Source: Collinsella aerofaciens (GTDB lineage: Bacteria; Actinomycetota; Coriobacteriia; Coriobacteriales; Coriobacteriaceae). Taken from it: a DNA stretch of 64,000 nt. Positions 36,249 through 43,923 of the stretch are shown piece by piece; positions within the stretch are counted from its first letter, which is position 1, and each line of letters opens with the position of its first letter. The notes beneath the pieces are model-generated. The model was not told the DNA's origin and did not search any database. It was given only the letters and a program-made list of their open reading frames with translations. The stretch spans positions 1 through 64,000 of the forward strand of contig RQCP01000011.1 of the NCBI GenBank assembly GCA_008668235.1. Reading direction: 5' to 3'. The position numbers were made by a program, and so were the translations under genes.

Positions 36249-37010
36249 CTAGATAAAGAGCTCGCATTCCTTCCGCACGACGCAAACCTTGCTCAGCATC
36301 TGGGAAACAGCGGATAGCTTGTTGGGATCAGCCTTACGAGCACCTCGCGGACATACGGCAATGCAGCGCATGCAGGAGATGCACGCCTCGCCAGCTGCTC
36401 GTTTGGGGTCACCCTTGTCGATAGCACAAACGGGGCACGCCGCGGCGCATGCACCGCAGGAAACGCAATCCTCTGTTGCCTCGGGTGCCATGCGGTGACC
36501 TCCAGCTTGTTTATAAGGACGATTGCCGGGGATAGAGGGCTCGGACGCATCCTCAGCCAACAGCTTTTGCTGAATTTGCTGAGCAAACTCAGCAAGCTGC
36601 GCCGCATCCTGCGCATCCGGACGACCGGCAGCAAACTGTCGCGCAATGGAATGTTCTGCAATGGCTGCAACTGCCGCGATCACCCGGAATCCCGCATGCT
36701 TCGCAACGTCCTCCAGCTCTACGAGCGTGTCCTCAAACGCGCGGTTTCCGTATACACAAACCAAAACAGCCCGAGCCCCGTTGCCGCGCACCATGCCCAA
36801 CCGGTCAGCCACCACAGCCGGGATTCTACCGGCATACGCCGGCACAGAGATTACGGCCACGTCGTCCTCGGTCATCGAGACAGCGCTGAAATCTAGCCCG
36901 CTATCGGTCAGATCGACGGTAACGGTATTCTTGTCCAGTGCCCCGGCCACAAGGCCAGACACCTTCTGCGTTCCACCCGTCGGACTAAACACAATTTCGA
37001 ATACGCTCAT
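36249..37010 (-). CDS. Flavodoxin-ferredoxin fusion (EFR1-like)
   Basis: A 253-residue soluble protein. Residues 1-150 form a flavodoxin-like domain: the FMN phosphate loop is FSPTGGTQKVS, followed by SVPAYAGRIPAVV and VCVYGNRAFEDTL. The C-terminal part is a two-cluster ferredoxin, CVSCGACAAACPVCAI and CISCMRCIAVCPRGA. This is the EFR1 arrangement found in many anaerobes; it likely moves single electrons between ferredoxin and flavin partners. Start ATG 37010 has GGGAGG eight bases upstream. No neighbour shares its strand closely; the next gene upstream on this strand is the DEAD-box helicase gene, 620 bases away. Confidence 0.88.
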   Translation of the reverse strand: MSVFEIVFSPTGGTQKVSGLVAGALDKNTVTVDLTDSGLDFSAVSMTEDDVAVISVPAYAGRIPAVVADRLGMVRGNGARAVLVCVYGNRAFEDTLVELEDVAKHAGFRVIAAVAAIAEHSIARQFAAGRPDAQDAAQLAEFAQQIQQKLLAEDASEPSIPGNRPYKQAGGHRMAPEATEDCVSCGACAAACPVCAIDKGDPKRAAGEACISCMRCIAVCPRGARKADPNKLSAVSQMLSKVCVVRKECELFI

Positions 37011-37221
37011 CGAGGCACCCTCCCCTACGCCTGGCAACGCGTCAAGCCGCTTTCACATCCAGCCAGAGTATACGGCACGTGGGGTCCCCGTTTTGATGCA
37101 CCAAGCACCCCAATGCACCCACCCTACGCTGTCTGCCTCTTCGTTTTGTATAAATTACGGTACAAATTGTATATATTTACGGGATACCGCTGTGTTCTCC
37201 TGAGGTACCCCATCCTAGCCC

Positions 37222-37454
37222 GTGCAAAAAACGGAGTATTCTGCAACGTAACCACGCCAGCACCGCCGCGGGTGGGCAAAACTGTAGGGCGCCGTATCAT
37301 TCTAAGTCCCGATATGGCGAGAATGACGCGCCCCTGCTCCGGAAAACGGCGAAATCTGACTCAGAACGCTCGCCAGGGATATCCGAAGGCCACCGTTGGC
37401 GACGTCGGATCATATGCAGACAACTCGAACTGCAGAATACTCCAAAAAATGCAC
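37222..37454. repeat. 233-bp unit bounded by 24-bp inverted repeats, copy 2
   Basis: The left end (37222-37245) ends TTCTGCA and the right end (37431-37454) begins TGCAGAA; otherwise both match the copy at 18844-19077. Interiors do not align. This interior has a stem GGGCGCCGTATCATTCT / AGAATGACGCGCCC and a second one, ATCCGA / TCGGAT. GGTACCCCATCCTAGCCC lies just 5', as in copy 1. It occupies the otherwise empty 37011-37565 gap. Confidence 0.8.
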
Positions 37455-37565
37455 GGCGCACCCCATGGGACCCATTGCCGCATGGCAGAAAACAGGTCCA
37501 CGGCATCCTCTAGATGCATTCCCGAGGAAATCACATTTGAACTAGCGATCGGATACGACAAACAA

Positions 37566-37602
37566 AAAGGGCCCCGAGCGTAGTTGCTCGGGACCCTTGG
37601 TT
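37566..37602 (-). terminator. Intrinsic terminator of the DEAD-box gene
   Basis: On the minus strand GGGTCCCGAGCA and TGCTCGGGGCCC pair (one mismatch) and TTTTTGTTTG follows, about 30 bases after the stop codon. Confidence 0.85.
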
Positions 37603-37630
37603 CACCTCGCTCTAGCGGGCGATGCGTATG

Positions 37631-39874
37631 TTACTTGCGCTTGCCGCCGCCGTCACCGGGACGACGGGAGCTGCTACCACGCTTGCCGCCACGGCTGTTG
37701 CCATAGCTGCCGCGGTTATCGCGACCGCCGGCGCGGCCGCCACGGGAACCGGCCTGGTTGCCGCCGCGACCACCACGGTAGCCGCCGCGACGCTCTTCGC
37801 GGGTATCGTCGTAGTTGCGCCAGTCATCGCGACGATCGCGGCTGGCACGCGGATCACGACGGTCGCGCAACTCGTTAGAACGACCAGCGCCGCCGCGGCC
37901 GCCATTGCCGCGAGCACCCTCGCGACGCTCGCCGCCGCGGCTACCGCGCTCTTCAAAGCGCTTGCCGCCACGGGACTCACCGCCACGGGCAGCACGCTCA
38001 CCACGACCCTCGCCGCCGCGACGCTCGTCACGGCCGCCGCGCTCGTCATCACGACCGGAACGACGGCGGTCGCCCGAACCGCGCTTGCCACCGCGCGAAC
38101 CGCGGCCCTCGTCCTCGCGCTCGACACGACGACGGCCACCGCGATCCTCGTCCTCGCGGCGGCGGCGATGTGCCTCGCCCTGGAACTGCTTGGCACGACG
38201 CTCGGCACGGTTGCCACGCGGGGCCTGCTCGACAGCACCGCCGCGCTCCTCGGCAGCCACCTCGCGGGCCACGCTCTCAACAGCCTCGTCCACGCGAGCC
38301 TGAACGCCTTCGCGCACGCGGGTCTTGCCGCCGCGCTTGGGACGGCTCGGACGCTCGCCATCGCCGCGACGCTCGTCGCGACCGCGGTTGGAACGACCGG
38401 CCACATCGCCGTAGTCATCGCCGTTGCGTTTGCCGTCGCGACGCGCCTGCTCAAGCTTCTTCTTGCTCTTGGACTTGCCGCGCTTGGTCTTCTTCTTCAC
38501 CTTAAAGGCCGCAGGATCGCGCTCGGGGTCAACCGCGGGCGGATTGGGGCCCACATGCAGGTCGCCGGCCTCGTAGATGTCGGCGGTCTTGTCCATGAGC
38601 TTCTCGATCTCGTAGAACTCATCGACATCCTGCTCGGTCACAAACGTGATGGCCCAGCCCAGCTCGCCGGCACGACCCGTACGGCCAATACGGTGGATGT
38701 AGTCGGTCGGCTCGGCCGGCACGTCAAAGTTCACGACGTAGCGCACGTCGCTGATGTCGATGCCGCGGGCGAGCACGTCGGTCGCCACCAACACGTCGAC
38801 GGTGCCGTCGCGGAAGGCCGAAAGGGCACGCTCGCGCTGGGCCTGGCTGCGGTTGCCGTGAATCGCGGCGGCCTTGATGCCCTTGCGCTCCAGACGACGG
38901 CAGCAGCTGTCGGCGCGGTGCTTGGTACGCATAAAGACGATGGTGCGCTCCGGGCCCTCCTTTTTGAGGAACTCGGGCAACAGGTTATTCTTGGCCTCGA
39001 TGGACACCGGGAACACAAACTGGTCGACGGTGTCGGCGGTCGACGTGGCAGGTGCGATCTCCACGCGGGCCGGGTCGCTCACCAGGTCGGTGATCTCGCC
39101 CACGGCCTCCTCGTCGAGGGTCGCCGAGAACAGCAGCGTCTGACGCTCGGCCGGCGTCTCGCGCACAATGCGCCGGACGGCGGGCAAAAAGCCCATGTCG
39201 AGCATACGGTCGGCCTCGTCGAGCACCAGGACCTTAACCTCGTCCAGGTGGCAGGCGCCCTGCTCGATCAGATCGACCAGACGGCCCGGCGTTGCGACCA
39301 GGATGTCGCAGCCGTACTTAAGTGCCGCGGTCTGCGGCTTGTAGCTCACGCCGCCCACGACGGTCACGGCAACATGGCCGGTGACGTCGGCGATTTTGCT
39401 TGCGACCTCGTCGATTTGCTGGGCAAGCTCGCGCGTAGGGGTGATGACGAGCATCACGGGGCCGCGACCGTTGCCCTCGGGCTTTTTAGCACCGCGACGA
39501 CGGTTGCGGCCGCCGCGCTCGCGCACGGGTTTGGGAGGAGCGATGTGCTCCAGATTGTTCATGGTCGGCAGCAAAAAGGCGGCCGTCTTGCCGGTGCCGG
39601 TCTGAGCGGCGGCAAGCAGGTCGCGGCCCTCGAGCACCACGGGGATGGAGCCGGCCTGCACGGGCGTCGGCGCCGTGTAGCCCAGGTTCTCGATAGCACG
39701 AAGCATCTCGTCGGAGAGGCCCAGCTCGTCAAAGGCGGGCAGGCTCTCGGTAGCGGACTCGACGGCCTGGGCAGCATTGGCCTCATCGGCGGCATCGAAG
39801 GCAGCCTGGGTCATGGCCTCGCGGGTCTCGTCCAGAATCTCGGCGTCCGTGACGTCGGATACAGAATTACGCAT
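37631..39874 (-). CDS. DEAD-box RNA helicase with long Arg/Gly-rich tail
   Basis: A 747-residue ATP-dependent RNA helicase of the RhlE/DeaD group. Motifs: Q motif FDELGLSDEMLRAIENLGY, I AAQTGTGKT, Ia TPTREL, II VLDEADRMLDMGF, III FSATL, V ATDVLARGIDIS, VI HRIGRTGRAG. After the core (about residue 420) comes a tail of some 300 residues made of Arg, Gly, Glu, Asp and Ser with many RGG and ERR clusters. Such tails bind RNA and favour phase-separated granules; cold or ribosome-assembly roles are common. ATG 39874 (MRNSVSDV) follows AAGGA; an ATG 12 codons upstream is less likely. Repetitive DNA in the tail could vary in length between strains. Confidence 0.92.
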   Translation of the reverse strand: MRNSVSDVTDAEILDETREAMTQAAFDAADEANAAQAVESATESLPAFDELGLSDEMLRAIENLGYTAPTPVQAGSIPVVLEGRDLLAAAQTGTGKTAAFLLPTMNNLEHIAPPKPVRERGGRNRRRGAKKPEGNGRGPVMLVITPTRELAQQIDEVASKIADVTGHVAVTVVGGVSYKPQTAALKYGCDILVATPGRLVDLIEQGACHLDEVKVLVLDEADRMLDMGFLPAVRRIVRETPAERQTLLFSATLDEEAVGEITDLVSDPARVEIAPATSTADTVDQFVFPVSIEAKNNLLPEFLKKEGPERTIVFMRTKHRADSCCRRLERKGIKAAAIHGNRSQAQRERALSAFRDGTVDVLVATDVLARGIDISDVRYVVNFDVPAEPTDYIHRIGRTGRAGELGWAITFVTEQDVDEFYEIEKLMDKTADIYEAGDLHVGPNPPAVDPERDPAAFKVKKKTKRGKSKSKKKLEQARRDGKRNGDDYGDVAGRSNRGRDERRGDGERPSRPKRGGKTRVREGVQARVDEAVESVAREVAAEERGGAVEQAPRGNRAERRAKQFQGEAHRRRREDEDRGGRRRVEREDEGRGSRGGKRGSGDRRRSGRDDERGGRDERRGGEGRGERAARGGESRGGKRFEERGSRGGERREGARGNGGRGGAGRSNELRDRRDPRASRDRRDDWRNYDDTREERRGGYRGGRGGNQAGSRGGRAGGRDNRGSYGNSRGGKRGSSSRRPGDGGGKRK

Positions 39875-40144
39875 ATGTCGTTGTTCCTTATCTGCACGCG
39901 CAATGGGCACGGCATGCGGCCGCGCGGGCGTGCTTGGTAGTGCGCTAATACATACAAAAACGGGTGCGCACAGAGAGGACGTTGCTCAGCACGCTGGCGA
40001 TCGCTTTGGCAGCCCTATCACGCGCCGTCCAGACGCAGCAGCTCTAAGCGATGGAGCAGATTCGCCGCCGGTTAGTATACCCGTGCTTCGCATGCCCCCA
40101 CGTAAACCACAGATGACGAGGCGGACGGGGCGGGCCTGGCTGAT

Positions 40145-40203
40145 TGTCTCAATCTGTAACATCTACAGGGCAAATCTTCCTCTACGTGTTACAGATCGAG
40201 ACA
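40145..40203. repeat. GTCTC-GTTAC palindrome, doublet A, unit 1
   Basis: TGTCTCAATCTGTAACA and TGTTACAGATCGAGACA are inverted arms around a 25-base centre. Total 59 bases, then a 23-base linker to unit 2. Confidence 0.9.
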
Positions 40204-40226
40204 AACGGTCGACACGGCTCACAAAC

Positions 40227-40284
40227 GTCTCAATCTGTAACAGTTAACGAGTAAAATCGGCCCTAATTGTTATAGATCAAGACA
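40227..40284. repeat. GTCTC-GTTAC palindrome, doublet A, unit 2
   Basis: GTCTCAATCTGTAACAGTTA opens and TTGTTATAGATCAAGAC closes the unit. It starts 82 bases after unit 1. Confidence 0.88.
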
Positions 40285-40462
40285 GAGGGGGATTTCCGTT
40301 CAATCCAAACCAAATCTCTCGGTCTTCCTGCAATTTCGAACATGTGGCCTATAATGTTGCTTTGGTTACGCTATATATTGCGCAACCATTTAATACGTCG
40401 CCCACCGGGGGCCATTAATTCCTATCGCCATATTGGCTAGGAAGCAATCAAAGGAGGTATCC

Positions 40463-41425
40463 GTGGCAGCAGAGACGCCTTGCTCGGTCCTCTATAACGA
40501 TATTCGCTCGTTCGGCGGTCTTAAACATCTCGAGATCGCCCGAATGCTCATCAATGGAAACTCCTATCTCGGCAGTACCCTGCTCGAGAAATGCTCTTCC
40601 AACCGCTCGTATCTCACCCGTTACATCGTCCATCGCAAGCCTGACCAGTGCGCGCCCGCCATCTACAGCGACTTTACCGTCACCACGCTCAACCTTTCCG
40701 CGGCAATCTGCAGCAAGCTCGGCGGCGGCGAGTCCGCCTATCAGGCAATCGCCGAGCACTATCGCGGTCCGGCCGCCAACGAAATGATGTCGGCTCTCGC
40801 CAGCTACAAGCTGGACAGCCGCCTATATGCAAATGCCCTCAATCGCATCGACAACTTTGACGGCAATGCCGTGCGCGAGAAAAGCACGCTTTACCTTATG
40901 CTCTTTGTGGCAACGGGGGCGCTCGCCGATCCCGTTCAGGGCGTGGCCACCGTCGAGCGCTTTTGCGACAGCAAGACGGGCGGGCACTTTGGCACCACCG
41001 AAACTACCGTCGGACGTGGCTTTATGAGCAGCCTGGAGCAGCCGCACACCGTCGCTCCCAACCTCGGTCTGCTCAGAACCCATGCCGACAACTGCGCCGA
41101 CATGCAAATCCATCCCCTCACACGCGATCCGCGCGGCACCGTGATTGGTTCTTTGCCCAAAACCTCGCCCAGCATCACCGATGTAGGCGCCGACGCCTCG
41201 CGCGAGCATCTTCGTATTTGGCTCGAGGGTGAGCACTGGTACGCCCAGGGCCTTGGATCGACCAACGGCACAGTGCTCGAATCGGGCGCGGGCGACGGCG
41301 ATATTGTGATTGAGCCGCCGCGCGACCAACGCGAACCCGGCAAAGTCTATCCCCCCGTGGAAATCGCCAACAGCGACAGGCTCCATCTGGGTCTCTACAC
41401 GACATTCCTTGTCATTGTGGACTAG
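40463..41425 (+). CDS. FHA domain protein
   Basis: A 320-residue protein with a C-terminal forkhead-associated (phosphothreonine-binding) domain at about 222-305: GTVIGSLPKTSPSITD, ASREHLRIW and GLGSTNGT carry the conserved Gly, Ser-Arg-x-His and Ser-x-Asn-Gly. The N-terminal 200 residues (AETPCSVLYNDIRSFGGLKHLEIARML...) match nothing I recognise and lack signal peptide and membrane segments. I chose GTG 40463, five bases after AAAGGAGG; an ATG at 40433 would place that perfect RBS inside the gene. The next gene is a Ser/Thr kinase, so this is a likely phosphorylation-dependent partner or reader. Confidence 0.85.
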   Translation: MAAETPCSVLYNDIRSFGGLKHLEIARMLINGNSYLGSTLLEKCSSNRSYLTRYIVHRKPDQCAPAIYSDFTVTTLNLSAAICSKLGGGESAYQAIAEHYRGPAANEMMSALASYKLDSRLYANALNRIDNFDGNAVREKSTLYLMLFVATGALADPVQGVATVERFCDSKTGGHFGTTETTVGRGFMSSLEQPHTVAPNLGLLRTHADNCADMQIHPLTRDPRGTVIGSLPKTSPSITDVGADASREHLRIWLEGEHWYAQGLGSTNGTVLESGAGDGDIVIEPPRDQREPGKVYPPVEIANSDRLHLGLYTTFLVIVD

Positions 41426-41503
41426 CACGGACAGCGATCGGAAGACGGTCGCCGTCCGTCTTTCGTCTTCTACCTTCTGCGTCGTAAACGACAATACTCA
41501 GCG

Positions 41504-41564
41504 GTACACGTGAGCAGTGCGGCTATCATGGTACTTTACCGATATCCGCACTGCTCACGTGTAC
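41504..41564. promoter_or_regulatory. 19-bp perfect inverted repeat before the kinase gene
   Basis: GTACACGTGAGCAGTGCGG (41504-41522) and its exact complement (41546-41564) enclose 23 bases. No T-run follows, so it is not a standard terminator. It could be a protein-binding site or an RNA hairpin that sets expression of the kinase relative to the FHA gene. Confidence 0.7.
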
Positions 41565-41596
41565 GCGCGGCAACCCATGCCAGACAAAGGAACGCC

Positions 41597-43672
41597 ATGG
41601 ATACTACCGATAGCGCCTATGGCGACAAACTCATCCGTCTCGATACGTTCGACACCGCCGTGGCGGTCGACCCCAGTGCCGAGGACGACGCCAAGCGTCG
41701 GTTTATGACGCTTATTCTCCAGACGGCCCACCGCAACAACGGCAACATCGGGCACGTGCTTCGCGCGACCAACACAAGCGGCGAGGTCTTTGCCGTCAAG
41801 CTACTCAAGGACAACGCCTTTCTCTCTGGCCAAGCCCCCGACCGCTCCGCCGAGCAATCGGCAGCGCACCTGGCCAACACCGCTGCGCTGTTCGAGGAGT
41901 ACCGTCATCTGTGTACCGTCTCGCACCTGCGCGGATTTCCGCGCGTCTATGGCTACGGATCGTGCGAGGACGACCCGCTCATCCTCATGGAGTGGGTCGA
42001 GGGCACCTCACTCAAGCAGGCGCTGCCCCTGCTTCCTCACGACGCCTCGGGCGGGCTGACCACCCAGATGGTCGCCGCCGTCGGAAACGCCGTGCTTCGT
42101 GCGCTCTTGATGACCCAAGGCCTCGTGAATCCGGTCATCCATCGCGACCTTTCGCCTGCCAATATCATGTTCCGCACCACCAGCCGAACGCTCGAGCAGC
42201 AGATTGCCGATTGCTCCTTTGACCCCTGCCTCATCGACATGGGCTCCGCGACCATGGCTCTCGGCGACGACACGATCACCCGGCGCGCCGACATCTGGCG
42301 CTTTGCCACGCCCGCATACGCCGCGCCCGAGATGCTCACGCAGGATATCGAAGGCATCGCGGCCCTTCGCCGTTCGCCGGCAATCGACGTCTATGCGCTT
42401 TCGAGCATTCTGTACCAGCTCTACAGCGGTCGCAAACCGTTTGACTTTGAGTCGACGGACGCCGCTGCAACCGGCTCGTTCTATCTCGTAAAGACCAAGA
42501 CCAAGCCGGCACCGCTCGAGCCGCGCTGCGAGGGCGATGAAGCGCTCGTCAAAATCATCATGAAGGGTCTCTCAGTCGAGCAGTGCGATCGTCCCACCGA
42601 GCAGCAGATGCTCGAGGTGCTCTCGGCATACCTCACCGATGCCGAATCCGAGGGCCGCGAAGGCGCGGGCAGTGACGCCGCAATCGACATCGACTCCGGT
42701 ACACACCTTAAGGTCGACGTCGCCGGCGAGCGCGCGCGAGAGATCCTGGAGCAGGCCCGGCACGATGCCATGACCCGCCGCCGCTTTATTATCGGTGGCG
42801 TTGTCGCAGCCGTTGCGGGGCTCGGCGTTATCGGGGCGGCAACCCATGGCTTTGGCATCCCCGACTACCTGGACGGCATCCGCAGCTCACTTGACGACTA
42901 CACTTGGGATCAGCTGCAGGAGATTTCGCTCAAGATTAAGGCCACCGAGACCCGTAGCGAGGCACGCGAGATTGCCAGGCGCTATCATCTGCTCGATGCC
43001 GATGGGCATATCCCCTATCCGTGTACCAAGCGCGTCACGCTCACCAACGGGCTGCAGGTTGGCGCGCAGCTTGTGGGCATTCGCCACGATGAGCTTCTGG
43101 ACGGGACGGGCAAGGCCGGACTGACGTTTATGTTCGACGCGGGTATTGCCGAGCGCAACGCTGCGGCTGAACCGCCGAGCGCCGGCTGGGCAGATTGCGA
43201 GCTGCGGGAATGGCTCAACGGCGACGGCCTTAAGCTGCTGCCCAACGAGTTGCGCGCACTCATTAAAGGGGTCAAGAAGGTTTCGAACAATGTGGGCGCC
43301 GCCAACAGCGCATCGTGCCTGAGCGAGTTGCCCGCAACCCTTTGGCTGCCCGCCATGGTCGAGCTGTGCGGTACGCAACCGCCCGATTCGTTTGCCGAGG
43401 ACTATCACTACCTGGCAGACATCTACAACGGCGAGGGCAAGGAGTATCAGCTCTTCCGCGAGCTCAAGGTGAGCCCGTATTCCACGAACGAGACGATGGT
43501 CCGCCAGTGGAAGGGCAAGGACACCTGCTGGTGGGAGCGCACGGTGAGCCCCGACTCATCGAGCACGCTCTACATAAACCGTGTGGGCCACGACGGCGAC
43601 GTCTTTATGTACGCCACCCCTGCGGAAAAGCCAAACAAGCGAACCTGCGTGATTCCCGGGTTCTGTATCTAG
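41597..43672 (+). CDS. Membrane Ser/Thr protein kinase with extracytoplasmic domain
   Basis: A 691-residue eukaryotic-type kinase. ATP lysine K68 (VFAVKLLK), catalytic loop IHRDLSPANI (182-190) and the metal loop as LIDMGSA (D214, DMG in place of DFG). Kinase domain ends near 345. A single membrane segment spans about 397-418 (FIIGGVVAAVAGLGVIGAAT). The outer part (about 420-691) has the CELREWLNGDG and WWERTVSP features of the DUF6273-type domain often seen on surface proteins. It may sense an outside signal. RBS AAAGGA precedes ATG 41597; earlier in-frame starts overlap the inverted repeat. It follows the FHA gene on the same strand. Confidence 0.88.
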   Translation: MDTTDSAYGDKLIRLDTFDTAVAVDPSAEDDAKRRFMTLILQTAHRNNGNIGHVLRATNTSGEVFAVKLLKDNAFLSGQAPDRSAEQSAAHLANTAALFEEYRHLCTVSHLRGFPRVYGYGSCEDDPLILMEWVEGTSLKQALPLLPHDASGGLTTQMVAAVGNAVLRALLMTQGLVNPVIHRDLSPANIMFRTTSRTLEQQIADCSFDPCLIDMGSATMALGDDTITRRADIWRFATPAYAAPEMLTQDIEGIAALRRSPAIDVYALSSILYQLYSGRKPFDFESTDAAATGSFYLVKTKTKPAPLEPRCEGDEALVKIIMKGLSVEQCDRPTEQQMLEVLSAYLTDAESEGREGAGSDAAIDIDSGTHLKVDVAGERAREILEQARHDAMTRRRFIIGGVVAAVAGLGVIGAATHGFGIPDYLDGIRSSLDDYTWDQLQEISLKIKATETRSEAREIARRYHLLDADGHIPYPCTKRVTLTNGLQVGAQLVGIRHDELLDGTGKAGLTFMFDAGIAERNAAAEPPSAGWADCELREWLNGDGLKLLPNELRALIKGVKKVSNNVGAANSASCLSELPATLWLPAMVELCGTQPPDSFAEDYHYLADIYNGEGKEYQLFRELKVSPYSTNETMVRQWKGKDTCWWERTVSPDSSSTLYINRVGHDGDVFMYATPAEKPNKRTCVIPGFCI

Positions 43673-43713
43673 GCGGCGGGCGTCTTGCCATGACGGGACC
43701 CCTCCCCGGCAAT

Positions 43714-43771
43714 TGTCTCGATCTGTAACTGTTAGAGGTCATTTTCCCTGCTAGTTGTTACAGATTGAGAT
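43714..43771. repeat. GTCTC-GTTAC palindrome, single unit
   Basis: TGTCTCGATCTGTAACTGTT opens and GTTGTTACAGATTGAGAT closes the unit. A degenerate half copy, CTCATCTGTAAC, follows at about 43809-43820, ahead of the copA promoter. Confidence 0.88.
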
Positions 43772-43848
43772 GATTGGTTGGGACGGTCCATCGGCCAACC
43801 AACCACCCTCATCTGTAACGAAATGTCATACATTTCTTTCTGTACTGG

Positions 43849-43876
43849 ACACCCCCAGGGGGTATGGGTGTATAGT
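43849..43876 (+). promoter_or_regulatory. CsoR-type operator and -10 box of the copper operon
   Basis: CACCCCCAGGGGGTATGGGT matches the dyad of CsoR sites (C-run, AG centre, G-run, then TAT). It immediately precedes a -10-like TATAGT at 43871-43876, so bound CsoR would block polymerase. The cognate csoR is the third gene downstream. Confidence 0.65.
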
Positions 43877-43923
43877 ATCGGATGGTTAACATTTCCGACA
43901 CTACGTCACAGAAAGGAGAAGCC

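Larger units (their letters stand above)
39875..40462. other. Intergenic region with two palindromes and FHA-gene promoter
   Basis: No gene is visible in these 588 bases. They hold the doublet of GTCTC/GAGAC palindromes (40145-40284) and a -10-like TATAAT at 40350-40355 ahead of the FHA gene; a -35 box at normal spacing is not clear. Confidence 0.55.

Noticed and set aside
37113..37583. 156-codon plus-strand frame over the 233-bp unit
   Set aside because: It has no RBS, mixed low-similarity sequence, and spans the inverted-repeat ends. The second unit has no matching frame.
37622..39940. 772-codon open frame rich in Ala, Thr and Val opposite the helicase
   Set aside because: It is the mirror of the Arg/Gly tail and helicase core on the other strand. 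The composition is an artefact of repetitive GC-rich codons.
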